Assembly: GCF_013407835.1 (NCBI RefSeq)
Contig: NZ_JACCBI010000001.1
Location: 744,001-808,000, forward strand
DNA length: 64,000 nucleotides
Direction of reading: 5' to 3'
Source of the DNA: Agromyces atrinae
GTDB taxonomy: Bacteria; Actinomycetota; Actinomycetes; Actinomycetales; Microbacteriaceae
Part shown: in pieces, positions 9,672-17,105 of the stretch
Position numbering within the stretch: position 1 is the first letter of the stretch
How the letters are laid out: every line of letters begins with the position of its first letter
The notes under the pieces: model-generated
Told to the model about the DNA's origin: nothing
Seen by the model: the letters and a program-made list of their open reading frames with translations, nothing else
Database searches by the model: none
Position numbers and translations under genes: made by a program

Positions 9672-11282
9672 TCAGCTGGCGGTCGCCGTGTAGAACAGCG
9701 GGCGGCCGTACAGATCGTACTGGAGGCCGTCCACACCGGTGCCGACGGCGGTGATGAGCGATGGCACGTAGAGAGGCACGATCGCGACGTGCTCGGCGTT
9801 CCACTGCTGGAGCTCGGCGTAGTCGGCTGCGCGTGCCGACGCGTCGGTCGTCGCGACGGCCTCATCGAGCAGCGTGTCGACGGCGGGGTCGCTCACCTGG
9901 GACGCGTTCTGGAATCCCTCGGTGTGCAGGTGGCTGCGCAGTAGGTCGGCGTCGACCCCCGAGAAGCCCCAGTCGGTCAGGTCGAACGTCTTCGGACCGT
10001 ACTGCTCGTTGTACGCGCCGGGCTCGAGGACCTCGCGGACGAGCTCGAAGCCGACGTCCTTGAGGTCGGACTGGATCGCGTTGGCGAGAGCGGCGCGGTC
10101 GTCGGGAACGGGGGTCCAGGCGATCCAGCGCGCACTCAGACGCTCACCGTTCTTCACGCGGTAGCCGTCGGCGTCGCGCTCCGTCCAGCCGGCCTGGTCG
10201 AGGAGGCTGTCGGCCTCGGCGGCGTCGAACGGCCAGGTGCCCTCGAGGCTCGCGTCGTACGCGGGGGTCGTCGGGCCGAGGATGCTCCACGCCCGCGGGT
10301 ACTGGCCGAAGAAGATGCTGTCGACCGCGGTGTCGACGTCGATCGCCCGCTCGAACGCCTGGCGCACGAGCTGGTCGGCGAACACGCCGTACTTCTCGTT
10401 GAGGTAGAGCGAGTAGGGCAGACCCGGCAGCTCCTTCGACTCGACCGTCACGGCGTCGCCGAGGTCGGTCGCGGCGTTCGGGGGCAGCTGGCTCGCGAGG
10501 TCGACCTCACCGCTCTGCACGGCGCCGGCACGAACGGATGCCTCGGGCAGGATGCTCACGCGGAGCGTCTCGACCTCCGCGGGGCGGCCGTCGTGCGGGC
10601 CCCACGCGTAGTCGGCGTTGCGGGTGTAGACGATCTCCTGGTCGGGCGTGTACTCGGTGAGCTCGAACGGTCCGGTGCCGACGGTGATGCCGGGCCCGCC
10701 CGCCTTCAGCTCGTCGGCGTGGTCGGCGAGGACAGCGGGCGAGTAGAAGCCGAGGAGGGCCGTGCTCGCCGCCTGGAGGAAGGGCGCGTACGGCTGGGTG
10801 AAGGAGACGGCGACGGTGTCGGCGTCGATGACCTCGGTACCCGCGTAGAAGTCGCCGCCGAGCATGCTCGCCGCCTGCGCGGACGCGGTCTCGGGGTCGG
10901 CGATGCGGTCGAAGTTCGCCTTGACGGCAGCAGCGTCGAAGACCTCGCCGTCGTGGAAGGTCACGTCGTCACGTAGCTCGAAGGTGTAGGTCAGCCCGTC
11001 GTCGGACACCTCCCACGACGTGGCGAGCCACGGCGAGAAGGTGCCGTCGGCCTCCTGGAAGACGAGCGAGTCGAGCACCTGACGCTGCACCATCGACGAG
11101 ACGTCGAGCTGGCTCGTCTGCGGGTCCATGTGACCGGCCGACAGGTTCGCTCCCTCGATCGCCCAGACGATCTCGCTGTCGGCCGAGCCACCGGCATCGG
11201 TCGCGCACGACGTGAGCGCGAGAGCCGTGATTCCGAAGAGTGCTGCGCCGACGAGGGCGGCGCGCGAGCGTCGAGTGGGCAT
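9672..11282 (-). CDS. ABC transporter substrate-binding lipoprotein, family 5
   Basis: A 536-aa extracellular binding protein of the DppA/OppA family (SBP_bac_5). The signal peptide ends in the lipobox LTSC with Cys26, so it is a membrane-anchored lipoprotein. The domain that follows shows the usual family landmarks, such as WATSWEVSDDGLTYTFELR-like and TGPFELTEY-like segments. The ATG at 11282 has AGGA 5 nt upstream. It is the first gene of the importer operon and is divergent from a TetR gene, which may regulate it. Ligands of the family include peptides, nickel and glycosides, and I cannot choose among them. Confidence 0.92.
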   Translation of the reverse strand: MPTRRSRAALVGAALFGITALALTSCATDAGGSADSEIVWAIEGANLSAGHMDPQTSQLDVSSMVQRQVLDSLVFQEADGTFSPWLATSWEVSDDGLTYTFELRDDVTFHDGEVFDAAAVKANFDRIADPETASAQAASMLGGDFYAGTEVIDADTVAVSFTQPYAPFLQAASTALLGFYSPAVLADHADELKAGGPGITVGTGPFELTEYTPDQEIVYTRNADYAWGPHDGRPAEVETLRVSILPEASVRAGAVQSGEVDLASQLPPNAATDLGDAVTVESKELPGLPYSLYLNEKYGVFADQLVRQAFERAIDVDTAVDSIFFGQYPRAWSILGPTTPAYDASLEGTWPFDAAEADSLLDQAGWTERDADGYRVKNGERLSARWIAWTPVPDDRAALANAIQSDLKDVGFELVREVLEPGAYNEQYGPKTFDLTDWGFSGVDADLLRSHLHTEGFQNASQVSDPAVDTLLDEAVATTDASARAADYAELQQWNAEHVAIVPLYVPSLITAVGTGVDGLQYDLYGRPLFYTATAS

Positions 11283-11317
11283 GGGGATCCTGTTCGATAA
11301 GGGGGCGGTGACTCCAC

Positions 11318-11323
11318 CGTATA
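11318..11323 (-). promoter_or_regulatory. Possible -10 element of the ABC importer operon
   Basis: TATACG on the minus strand, preceded by TTGC, lies 35 nt upstream of the binding-protein start. No good -35 is visible. The whole divergent gap to tetR is only 70 bp. Confidence 0.35.
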
Positions 11324-11339
11324 GCAATCCTGGACGCAG

Positions 11340-11345
11340 TACAGT
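11340..11345 (+). promoter_or_regulatory. -10 element of the TetR gene, probably leaderless
   Basis: TACAGT ends exactly 7 nt before the ATG at 11353, the spacing expected if transcription starts at the first base of the start codon. No ribosome site is present. Confidence 0.5.
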
Positions 11346-11352
11346 TATTCCC

Positions 11353-11979
11353 ATGACGACGACACGAGCAGCACGCGGACGGCCTCGAGCGGTCTCCCGG
11401 GCGATGCTCGAGGACGCGGCGACCGAGCTCTTCCTCGAACAGGGATACGCGAAGACGAGCGTGGAACAGATCGCCCAGCGGGCCGGGGTATCGCGCAACA
11501 CGTTCTTCAACTACTTCAGCGGCAAGGCCGATGTGTTCTGGGTCGGCATCGACGGTGCCGACCGCACGCTCCGACGCACGCTCGCCGAGATCGACGACTC
11601 CTGGGCTCCGCTCGAGGGTGTCACCCGGGCCGTGCTCGCGGTCGCCGCCGACTTCGGCCCCTCCTCCGTGCCGTGGGTGTTGACGCACGCGACCATCATC
11701 GGAAGCATCGACGATCTGCGATCGACGGCGGCCGACCGCGTCGCCGCGGTGTCCGAGCTCATCGGACTGCACCTCGCCGGGCGCACCGGTCTGCCGACCC
11801 ACGACATCCGTGTCCGCGGAGCGGCCAACGCCGTCACCGCGGCCATCGTCACCGCGCTCGGCGCCTGGTCGGCCGCCGGCGTCTCGCGCGGGGCTCTCGA
11901 ACCGTTCGTCGCCACCGCGCTCGCGCCCGCGGTGCGCGGATTCGACGAGGAACTCGCGCACGCGGCATCCGTGCAGTGA
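11353..11979 (+). CDS. TetR-family transcriptional regulator
   Basis: A 208-aa repressor-type regulator. The N-terminal helix-turn-helix covers about residues 15-60 and includes the typical segment VEQIAQRAGVSRNTFFNYF. The rest is an all-helical ligand-binding domain. I chose the ATG at 11353 because the TetR domain begins right after it and a -10 hexamer lies 7 nt upstream. It is divergent from the peptide-type ABC importer, 70 bp away, which is its most likely target. The ligand is unknown. Confidence 0.9.
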   Translation: MTTTRAARGRPRAVSRAMLEDAATELFLEQGYAKTSVEQIAQRAGVSRNTFFNYFSGKADVFWVGIDGADRTLRRTLAEIDDSWAPLEGVTRAVLAVAADFGPSSVPWVLTHATIIGSIDDLRSTAADRVAAVSELIGLHLAGRTGLPTHDIRVRGAANAVTAAIVTALGAWSAAGVSRGALEPFVATALAPAVRGFDEELAHAASVQ

Positions 11980-12073
11980 ACGTCTCGGGGCACCCTCCGG
12001 TATCGTGAGTGGTCTACGACACTCAGGCACCTCTCCACCGACTCGGTGCCGCACATATCGAATCGGAGCCCCC

Positions 12074-14659
12074 GTGTCCTCGCCGCGCATTCCCGACAAG
12101 CCCGCCCTCGAAGGACTCGAGTCGAAGTGGGGCGACACCTGGGAGAACTCGGGGACGTACCGATTCGATCGTGAGTCCGCGACGCGCGAGTGCATCTATT
12201 CGATCGACACTCCCCCGCCGACCGCATCGGGCTCGCTCCACATCGGCCACGTGTTCTCCTACACGCACACCGACGTCGTCGCCCGCTTCCAGCGCATGCG
12301 CGGCAAGAGCGTCTTCTACCCGATGGGCTGGGACGACAACGGACTGCCGACCGAGCGCCGCGTGCAGAACTACTACGGCGTGCGCTGCGACCCGTCGCTC
12401 CCGTACGTCGAGGGCTACGTTCCTCCGTTCGAGGGTGGCGAGGGCAAGAGCGTCAAGGCGGCCGACCAGGTGCCCATCAGCCGACGCAACTTTATCGAGC
12501 TGTGCGAGCGGCTGACCGCCGAGGACGAGAAGCAGTTCGAGGCGCTGTGGCGCATGCTCGGCCTCTCGGTCGACTGGACCCAGACCTACCGCACGATCGG
12601 CGACGAGGCGCTCTTCACCTCGCAGCTCGCGTTCCTCCGCAACATCGAGCGCGGCGAGGCGTACCAGGCCATGGCTCCGACCCTGTGGGACGTGACCTTC
12701 CGCACGGCCGTCGCCCAAGCCGAGCTCGAGGACCGCGAACAGCCGGCGGCCTACCATCGCGTGTCGTTCCACCGCGAGGGCGGCGAGACGATCGAGATCG
12801 AGACGACGCGCCCCGAGCTCCTCGCCGCGTGCGTCGCTCTCGTCGCCCACCCCGACGACGAGCGCTACCAGCCCTACTTCGGCACGACCGTGCGCACCCC
12901 CGTCTTCGACGTCGAGGTGCCCGTGCTCGCCCACCACCTGGCCCAGAAGGACAAGGGCTCGGGCATCGCCATGATCTGCACGTTCGGCGACGTGACCGAC
13001 GTCGTGTGGTGGCGTGAACTCGACCTGCCGAACCGCGCGATCATCGGCTTCGACGGCCGCATCCTCGGCGAGGCCCCCGAGGCCATCACCTCCGAGGCCG
13101 GCGTCGCCGCGTTCGCCGAGATCGCCGGCAAGACCGTCTTCTCGGCCAAGCAGACGATGGTCGACCTCCTCCGCGCGTCGGGCGACCTCATCGGCGAGCC
13201 GCGATCGATCTCGCACCCGGTGAAGTTCTTCGAGAAGGGCGACCGCCCGCTCGAGATCGTCTCCACCCGCCAGTGGTACATCTCGAACGGCGCCCGCGAC
13301 GAGAAGCTGCGTTCGACGCTCCTCGAACACGGCGCCTCCATCGACTGGCACCCCGACTTCATGCGCGTGCGCTACGAGAACTGGGTCGGCGGCCTCACGG
13401 GCGACTGGCTCATCTCGCGCCAGCGCTTCTTCGGAGTGCCGATCCCCGTCTGGTACCCGCTCGACGCCGACGCGAACCCGATCTTCGACTCCCCCATCGT
13501 CGCGACGGCCGACCTCCTGCCCGTCGACCCGTCGTCGCAGGCGGCACCGGGCTTCGACGAGTCGCAGCGCGATCAGCCGAACGGCTTCATCGGCGAGCAC
13601 GACGTCATGGACACGTGGGCGACCTCGTCGCTCACCCCGCAGCTCGCGGGCGGCTGGGAGCGCGACCCCGAGTTGTTCGACATCGTCTTCCCCTACTCGC
13701 TCCGCCCCCAGGGCCAGGACATCATCCGCACCTGGCTCTTCTCGACGACACTGCGCGCCGAGCTCGAGCACGGCGTCGCCCCCTGGGCGCACGCGGCGCT
13801 CTCGGGCTTCATCGTCGATCCCGACCGCAAGAAGATGTCGAAGTCGAAGGGCAACGTCGTCACGCCGTCGGGCCTGCTCGAACAGCACGGATCCGACGCG
13901 GTGCGGTATTGGGCGGCATCCTCGCGCCTCGGCACCGACGCGGCGTTCGACCCGCAGAACCCGACGCAGGTGAAGATCGGTCGCCGACTGGCGATCAAGG
14001 TCCTGAACGCGTCCAAGTTCATCCTCGGGTTCGAGGGCGGACTCGACGCCGCGATCACCGAGCCGATCGATCGCAGCATGCTCGCGACGCTCGCCGAGGT
14101 CGTCCGCCAGGCGACGCAGTCGCTCGAGTCGTACGATCACGCGCGCGCACTCGAGGTCGCCGAGAGCTTCTTCTGGACGTTCTGCGACGACTACCTCGAA
14201 CTCGTGAAGGAGCGCGCCTACGGCGAGCAGGGCCCCGCGCAGGCCTCGGCCGTCGCCGCTCTCCGCGCCGCCCTCGACACGCTCCTGCGTCTGTTCGCGC
14301 CCTACATCCCGTTCGCCGCGGAAGAGGCATGGTCGTGGACCCACGAGGGTTCGGTGCACGTCGCGGCGTGGCCGACCGTCGAGGAGTTCGGCGACCACAT
14401 CGGCGAGCCGGAGCTCCTCCGTCTCGCGAGCGTCGCCCTGACCGGCATCCGCCGCGCCAAGACCGACGCGAAGGCCTCGCAGAAGACGGCGGTCTCCTCC
14501 GCCGTCATCGCCGGCCCGGCCGACGTCACCACGCTCCTCGCGGGCGCCTCCGACGACCTCCGTGCCGTCGGACGCATCGCGGAACTCACGTTCGTCGACG
14601 GCGACGAACTCGCCGTGAGCGCCATCACGCTCGCGGAACAGGAAGAAGGACGAGCATGA
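12074..14659 (+). CDS. valS: Valyl-tRNA synthetase, archaeal-like type
   Basis: Class Ia synthetase charging tRNA-Val, 861 aa. The HIGH motif is at residues 56-59 and KMSKS at 587-591; an editing domain lies between. The start is a GTG with CGGAG 5 nt upstream. The sequence around HIGH reads TPPPTASGSLHIGH, and the next block is GWDDNGLPTERRVQ. This resembles archaeal and rickettsial ValRS, not the common bacterial PPPNVTGSLHMGH type of, for example, mycobacteria. The long C-terminal coiled coil of E. coli ValRS also seems absent. Its stop overlaps a GNAT gene by 4 nt. Confidence 0.95.
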   Translation: MSSPRIPDKPALEGLESKWGDTWENSGTYRFDRESATRECIYSIDTPPPTASGSLHIGHVFSYTHTDVVARFQRMRGKSVFYPMGWDDNGLPTERRVQNYYGVRCDPSLPYVEGYVPPFEGGEGKSVKAADQVPISRRNFIELCERLTAEDEKQFEALWRMLGLSVDWTQTYRTIGDEALFTSQLAFLRNIERGEAYQAMAPTLWDVTFRTAVAQAELEDREQPAAYHRVSFHREGGETIEIETTRPELLAACVALVAHPDDERYQPYFGTTVRTPVFDVEVPVLAHHLAQKDKGSGIAMICTFGDVTDVVWWRELDLPNRAIIGFDGRILGEAPEAITSEAGVAAFAEIAGKTVFSAKQTMVDLLRASGDLIGEPRSISHPVKFFEKGDRPLEIVSTRQWYISNGARDEKLRSTLLEHGASIDWHPDFMRVRYENWVGGLTGDWLISRQRFFGVPIPVWYPLDADANPIFDSPIVATADLLPVDPSSQAAPGFDESQRDQPNGFIGEHDVMDTWATSSLTPQLAGGWERDPELFDIVFPYSLRPQGQDIIRTWLFSTTLRAELEHGVAPWAHAALSGFIVDPDRKKMSKSKGNVVTPSGLLEQHGSDAVRYWAASSRLGTDAAFDPQNPTQVKIGRRLAIKVLNASKFILGFEGGLDAAITEPIDRSMLATLAEVVRQATQSLESYDHARALEVAESFFWTFCDDYLELVKERAYGEQGPAQASAVAALRAALDTLLRLFAPYIPFAAEEAWSWTHEGSVHVAAWPTVEEFGDHIGEPELLRLASVALTGIRRAKTDAKASQKTAVSSAVIAGPADVTTLLAGASDDLRAVGRIAELTFVDGDELAVSAITLAEQEEGRA

Positions 14660-15111
14660 CCATCACCGTGCGCCCGATCGGCGACCGCGATTTCTTCTCG
14701 TGGATCCCGCTCTTCGCGGGCTACGCCGAGTTCTATGAGAGCCCGTTCAGCGACGAGACGGCACTGACCGTCTGGCAGTGGCTGCACGACGCCTCGCACG
14801 AGCTCGAGGCCGTCGTCGCCGTCGAGCCCGGCGAGATGGGTGACACGCTCGTCGGCTTCGCGCACTTCCGCGAGGTTCCGCGCACCCTCGAATCGCGTCG
14901 CGGACTCTACCTCGACGATCTCTTCGTCGACCCCGAGCACCGCGGGTCGGGCGTCGGGACGCAGCTCATCGAGGCCGTGCGCGAGATCGGCGAGAAGCGC
15001 GGCCACAGCCTCGTGCGGTGGATCACCGCCGAGTCCAACGAAGCGGCCCAGAAGGTCTACGACAAGGTCGCCGACCGCACGTCGTGGGTCACCTACGAGA
15101 TCCGGCTCTGA
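14656..15111 (+). CDS. GNAT-family N-acetyltransferase
   Basis: A 151-aa single-domain acetyltransferase that would move an acetyl group from acetyl-CoA to an amine. The acetyl-CoA binding loop is RGSGVG at residues 96-101, preceded by the strand YLDDLFVDPEHR. The ATG overlaps the valS stop (ATGA), so it is translationally coupled to valS; its own stop overlaps the next small gene. The substrate is unknown. Confidence 0.9.
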   Translation: MTITVRPIGDRDFFSWIPLFAGYAEFYESPFSDETALTVWQWLHDASHELEAVVAVEPGEMGDTLVGFAHFREVPRTLESRRGLYLDDLFVDPEHRGSGVGTQLIEAVREIGEKRGHSLVRWITAESNEAAQKVYDKVADRTSWVTYEIRL

Positions 15112-15335
15112 TGCAGCTCGGCACGCGATGGGCCGTCGGCTCCGCCGGACCGGCGAGCCTCTCGACCGAGGTGCGCGACACCGTCGCAGCATACGAGGCC
15201 GCTCGCGGCGCGGAGATCAGCGGACTAACGTGGACGCTGACGTGGCTCGAAGGTCGACCGCGGCTCGAGCTCGACGACGGCACGAGCGTACCGGTGGGTG
15301 TCGCGCCCGCCGACGACGACTCGGACGACTGGTGA
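15111..15335 (+). CDS. Small conserved-looking hypothetical protein (74 aa)
   Basis: I do not recognise a domain. The ATG shares one base with the GNAT stop (TGATG), which supports real coupled translation. The product has an Ala/Gly-rich first half, a strand-like TWTLTWLEGRPRLELDDG segment and a very acidic end (DDDSDDW). It is the last gene of the valS operon and ends 15 bp from a convergent gene with no terminator between them. Confidence 0.6.
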   Translation: MQLGTRWAVGSAGPASLSTEVRDTVAAYEAARGAEISGLTWTLTWLEGRPRLELDDGTSVPVGVAPADDDSDDW

Positions 15336-15350
15336 GCTGAGCCGACTCGA

Positions 15351-15569
15351 TCAGTCGAGCGATCGGCCCGACAGCAGCACGATCGGAAGACGCGCGCGAC
15401 GCTCGTCGATCTCTCGGGTCAGTTCGGCGTGCTGCACGGCGCGGCGTGCAGAGAGCTCGGCGTGCCGTCGACCCCAGCGGGTGAGACGTGCTCCGAGCGC
15501 GATCGCCACGCGCGAGAGACCGCGAGGACGGGCGACGCCGCGCGTGTGGCTCAGTGCGAGCGCGCTCAT
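15351..15569 (-). CDS. Small basic hypothetical protein coupled to ArsR-type regulator (72 aa)
   Basis: A 72-aa, arginine-rich protein of unknown function. Its ATG overlaps the stop of the ArsR-type gene upstream (ATGA), so it is very probably translated. The N-terminus is mildly hydrophobic (LSRVAIALGARLTRW), followed by a helical, highly charged region (REIDERRAR). No known domain is recognised. Position alone links it to the regulator. Confidence 0.55.
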   Translation of the reverse strand: MSALALSHTRGVARPRGLSRVAIALGARLTRWGRRHAELSARRAVQHAELTREIDERRARLPIVLLSGRSLD

Positions 15570-16171
15570 GACGCTTCACCGCCCATGAGGGGAAACGCGT
15601 TGAAGTGCACCTGCACCGGCCGGGAACCGGGAAGATCGGAGCCGTGGAACCGTTCGTAGAGACGGTCGGCGAGGTCCTGCCACTCGGCGACGAACTCGTC
15701 GAGCTGTTCGGCGGTGAGTCGGAAGTTGAGCGTCGAGATCACGGATGCCTCGAACCAGGCGTCATCGAGTTCGACGGGCCCGCGCCGACTGAACTCGTCG
15801 AGCAGTTCGGCCCGGTTGGCGTTCCAGTGCTCGACGACGGTGCGGGTCATCTCCATGGCGGCGGGATCGGAGCGCGTCTCGGTCGCGACGATCGACAGAC
15901 CGCCGGGCGTGCGCTCCCACCATCGCTCGCGCGCACTCCCCCGGCCCTCGACCTCGCGGATGAGGTCGTGCGCGGCGAGCTGACGCAGGTGATAGCTCGT
16001 CGAGCCGCTCGACTCGCCGATGCGTTCACCGAGGCCGCTCGCCGTCGCGGGACCGTACTGCGAGAGCAGGTCGTAGAGCGCGATGCGGACCGGGTGAGCG
16101 AGAGCCTTGAGCGCGCCGAGATCGGCGATGCGCTCGTGGCGGGTGCGCTGCGGGGTGTCGTTGTCGCTCAT
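15566..16171 (-). CDS. ArsR-type winged-helix transcriptional regulator
   Basis: A 201-aa regulator with an N-terminal ArsR/winged-helix domain (about residues 14-90; LKALAHPVRIALYDLL and GSTSYHLRQLAAHDLIREV are typical). A C-terminal helical domain follows that is longer than in metal-sensing ArsR proteins. No cysteine metal site is evident, so a metal ligand is doubtful. The ATG at 16171 has a -10-like TAGTCT exactly 6 nt upstream. A large palindrome overlaps the region just upstream of that, which suggests self-repression. The gene is coupled to a 72-aa protein downstream. Confidence 0.88.
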   Translation of the reverse strand: MSDNDTPQRTRHERIADLGALKALAHPVRIALYDLLSQYGPATASGLGERIGESSGSTSYHLRQLAAHDLIREVEGRGSARERWWERTPGGLSIVATETRSDPAAMEMTRTVVEHWNANRAELLDEFSRRGPVELDDAWFEASVISTLNFRLTAEQLDEFVAEWQDLADRLYERFHGSDLPGSRPVQVHFNAFPLMGGEAS

Positions 16172-16177
16172 GATTCG

Positions 16178-16183
16178 AGACTA
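16178..16183 (-). promoter_or_regulatory. -10 element of the ArsR-type gene, probably leaderless
   Basis: TAGTCT on the minus strand is separated by 6 nt from the ATG at 16171. It directly abuts the palindrome at 16183-16210. Confidence 0.5.
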
Positions 16184-16210
16184 GCAATGCAAAGATCTCT
16201 TTGCAATGCT
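16183..16210. promoter_or_regulatory. Palindromic operator upstream of the ArsR-type gene
   Basis: A 28-bp inverted repeat with 13-base arms, a 2-base centre and one mismatched pair. The inner arms are TGCAAAGA (16188-16195) and TCTTTGCA (16198-16205). Two more TTGCA units follow at about 16215-16219 and 16230-16234. The A+T content is far above the surroundings. It sits upstream of the -10 where a -35 would lie, the classic place for repression. Confidence 0.65.
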
Positions 16211-16239
16211 TTGTTTGCAAATTTACCTTTGCACTTGTC

Positions 16240-17049
16240 TCATCGACGCGCGATGATCTCTCCATGCGGCATCCCGAGCCACCCCTCGTCGGCCGTCGCC
16301 CACGCACGCCAGCCCGCGGCGATGCGCTCGAGCGTCTCGAGGTCGGCGTGGCCCGACTCGATCGCGTGCGTCGCGAACGTCGACTCGGTCGCGCGCTCGG
16401 CCCACGCCGAACCCCACCAGTCGCGCTCGGCGGGCGTCGCGAAGACCCACAGCGACCCCGTCGAGCGGATGTCGGAGAAGCCCGCCTCATGGGCCCACGA
16501 CGTCAACCGTCGCCCGGCATCCGGCTCTCCCCCGCCCCAGCGGTGCACCTCGCGATAGACCGACAGCCACTCGGTCAGCGCCGCCGTCGCGGGATCGATC
16601 ATGACACCGCCGTAGTCGACCTCGCGGACGGCGAGGATGCCGCCCGGCTTCAGTACCCGGCGCATCTCCCTCAGCACGTCGACCGGCCTGGCGACGTGCT
16701 GGAGCACCTGGTGCGCGTGCACGATGTCGACGCTCTCGTCGTCCAGCTCGAGAGCGTACGCGTCGCCGACAGCGAACTCGACGTTCGTCACTCCCTCCGA
16801 CTCGGCGAGCCCGCGTGCGCGCTCCACGACGTCCTGCGACGCATCGATGCCGACGACCCGACCCGGTGAGACCCGGCGGGCGATGTCGATCGTGATCGTG
16901 CCCGGGCCCGACCCGACATCGAGCACCGCGAGCCCGGGCGCGAGGTGCGGGGCGAGATAGGCAGCCGAGTTCTCGACGGTGCGCCACGCGTGGGTGCGGA
17001 GGACGCTCTCGTGGTGGCCGTGGACGTAATCATCGCGCTGATCGTTCAT
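16240..17049 (-). CDS. Class I SAM-dependent methyltransferase
   Basis: A 269-aa soluble methyltransferase. The SAM-binding motif I is VLDVGSGPGT at residues 43-52; the acidic second motif (GIDAS) and the post-motif LKPGGILAVREVD are also present. It resembles the UbiE/COQ5-like group, but the substrate cannot be assigned. The ATG at 17049 has TAGGCT 6 nt upstream. It ends 68 bp before the ArsR-type gene on the same strand, with the ArsR operator in that gap, so the two are probably separate transcripts. Confidence 0.88.
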   Translation of the reverse strand: MNDQRDDYVHGHHESVLRTHAWRTVENSAAYLAPHLAPGLAVLDVGSGPGTITIDIARRVSPGRVVGIDASQDVVERARGLAESEGVTNVEFAVGDAYALELDDESVDIVHAHQVLQHVARPVDVLREMRRVLKPGGILAVREVDYGGVMIDPATAALTEWLSVYREVHRWGGGEPDAGRRLTSWAHEAGFSDIRSTGSLWVFATPAERDWWGSAWAERATESTFATHAIESGHADLETLERIAAGWRAWATADEGWLGMPHGEIIARR

Positions 17050-17055
17050 CCATCG

Positions 17056-17061
17056 AGCCTA
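17056..17061 (-). promoter_or_regulatory. -10 element of the methyltransferase gene, probably leaderless
   Basis: TAGGCT on the minus strand with 6 nt to the ATG at 17049 and no ribosome site between. Confidence 0.5.
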
Positions 17062-17093
17062 TGACGCACGAGGAGCGCACAGGGGCACGCAAC

Positions 17094-17099
17094 TAGGGT
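17094..17099 (+). promoter_or_regulatory. Possible -10 element of the M3 peptidase gene
   Basis: TAGGGT with 6 nt to the ATG at 17106. The same bases (AGGGTGGAG) could instead act as a ribosome site, so this example is ambiguous. Confidence 0.35.
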
Positions 17100-17105
17100 G
17101 GAGTG

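Noticed and set aside
11980..12073. Possible second T-box or other riboswitch before valS
   Set aside because: The 94-nt leader has no GGTGGTACCGCG-like core and no specifier hairpin; only a TATCGT hexamer near 12002 and a ribosome site are visible.
12023..14398. Long open frame (791 codons) on the minus strand opposite valS
   Set aside because: Antisense shadow of valS caused by strong third-position GC bias; no domain and no ribosome site.
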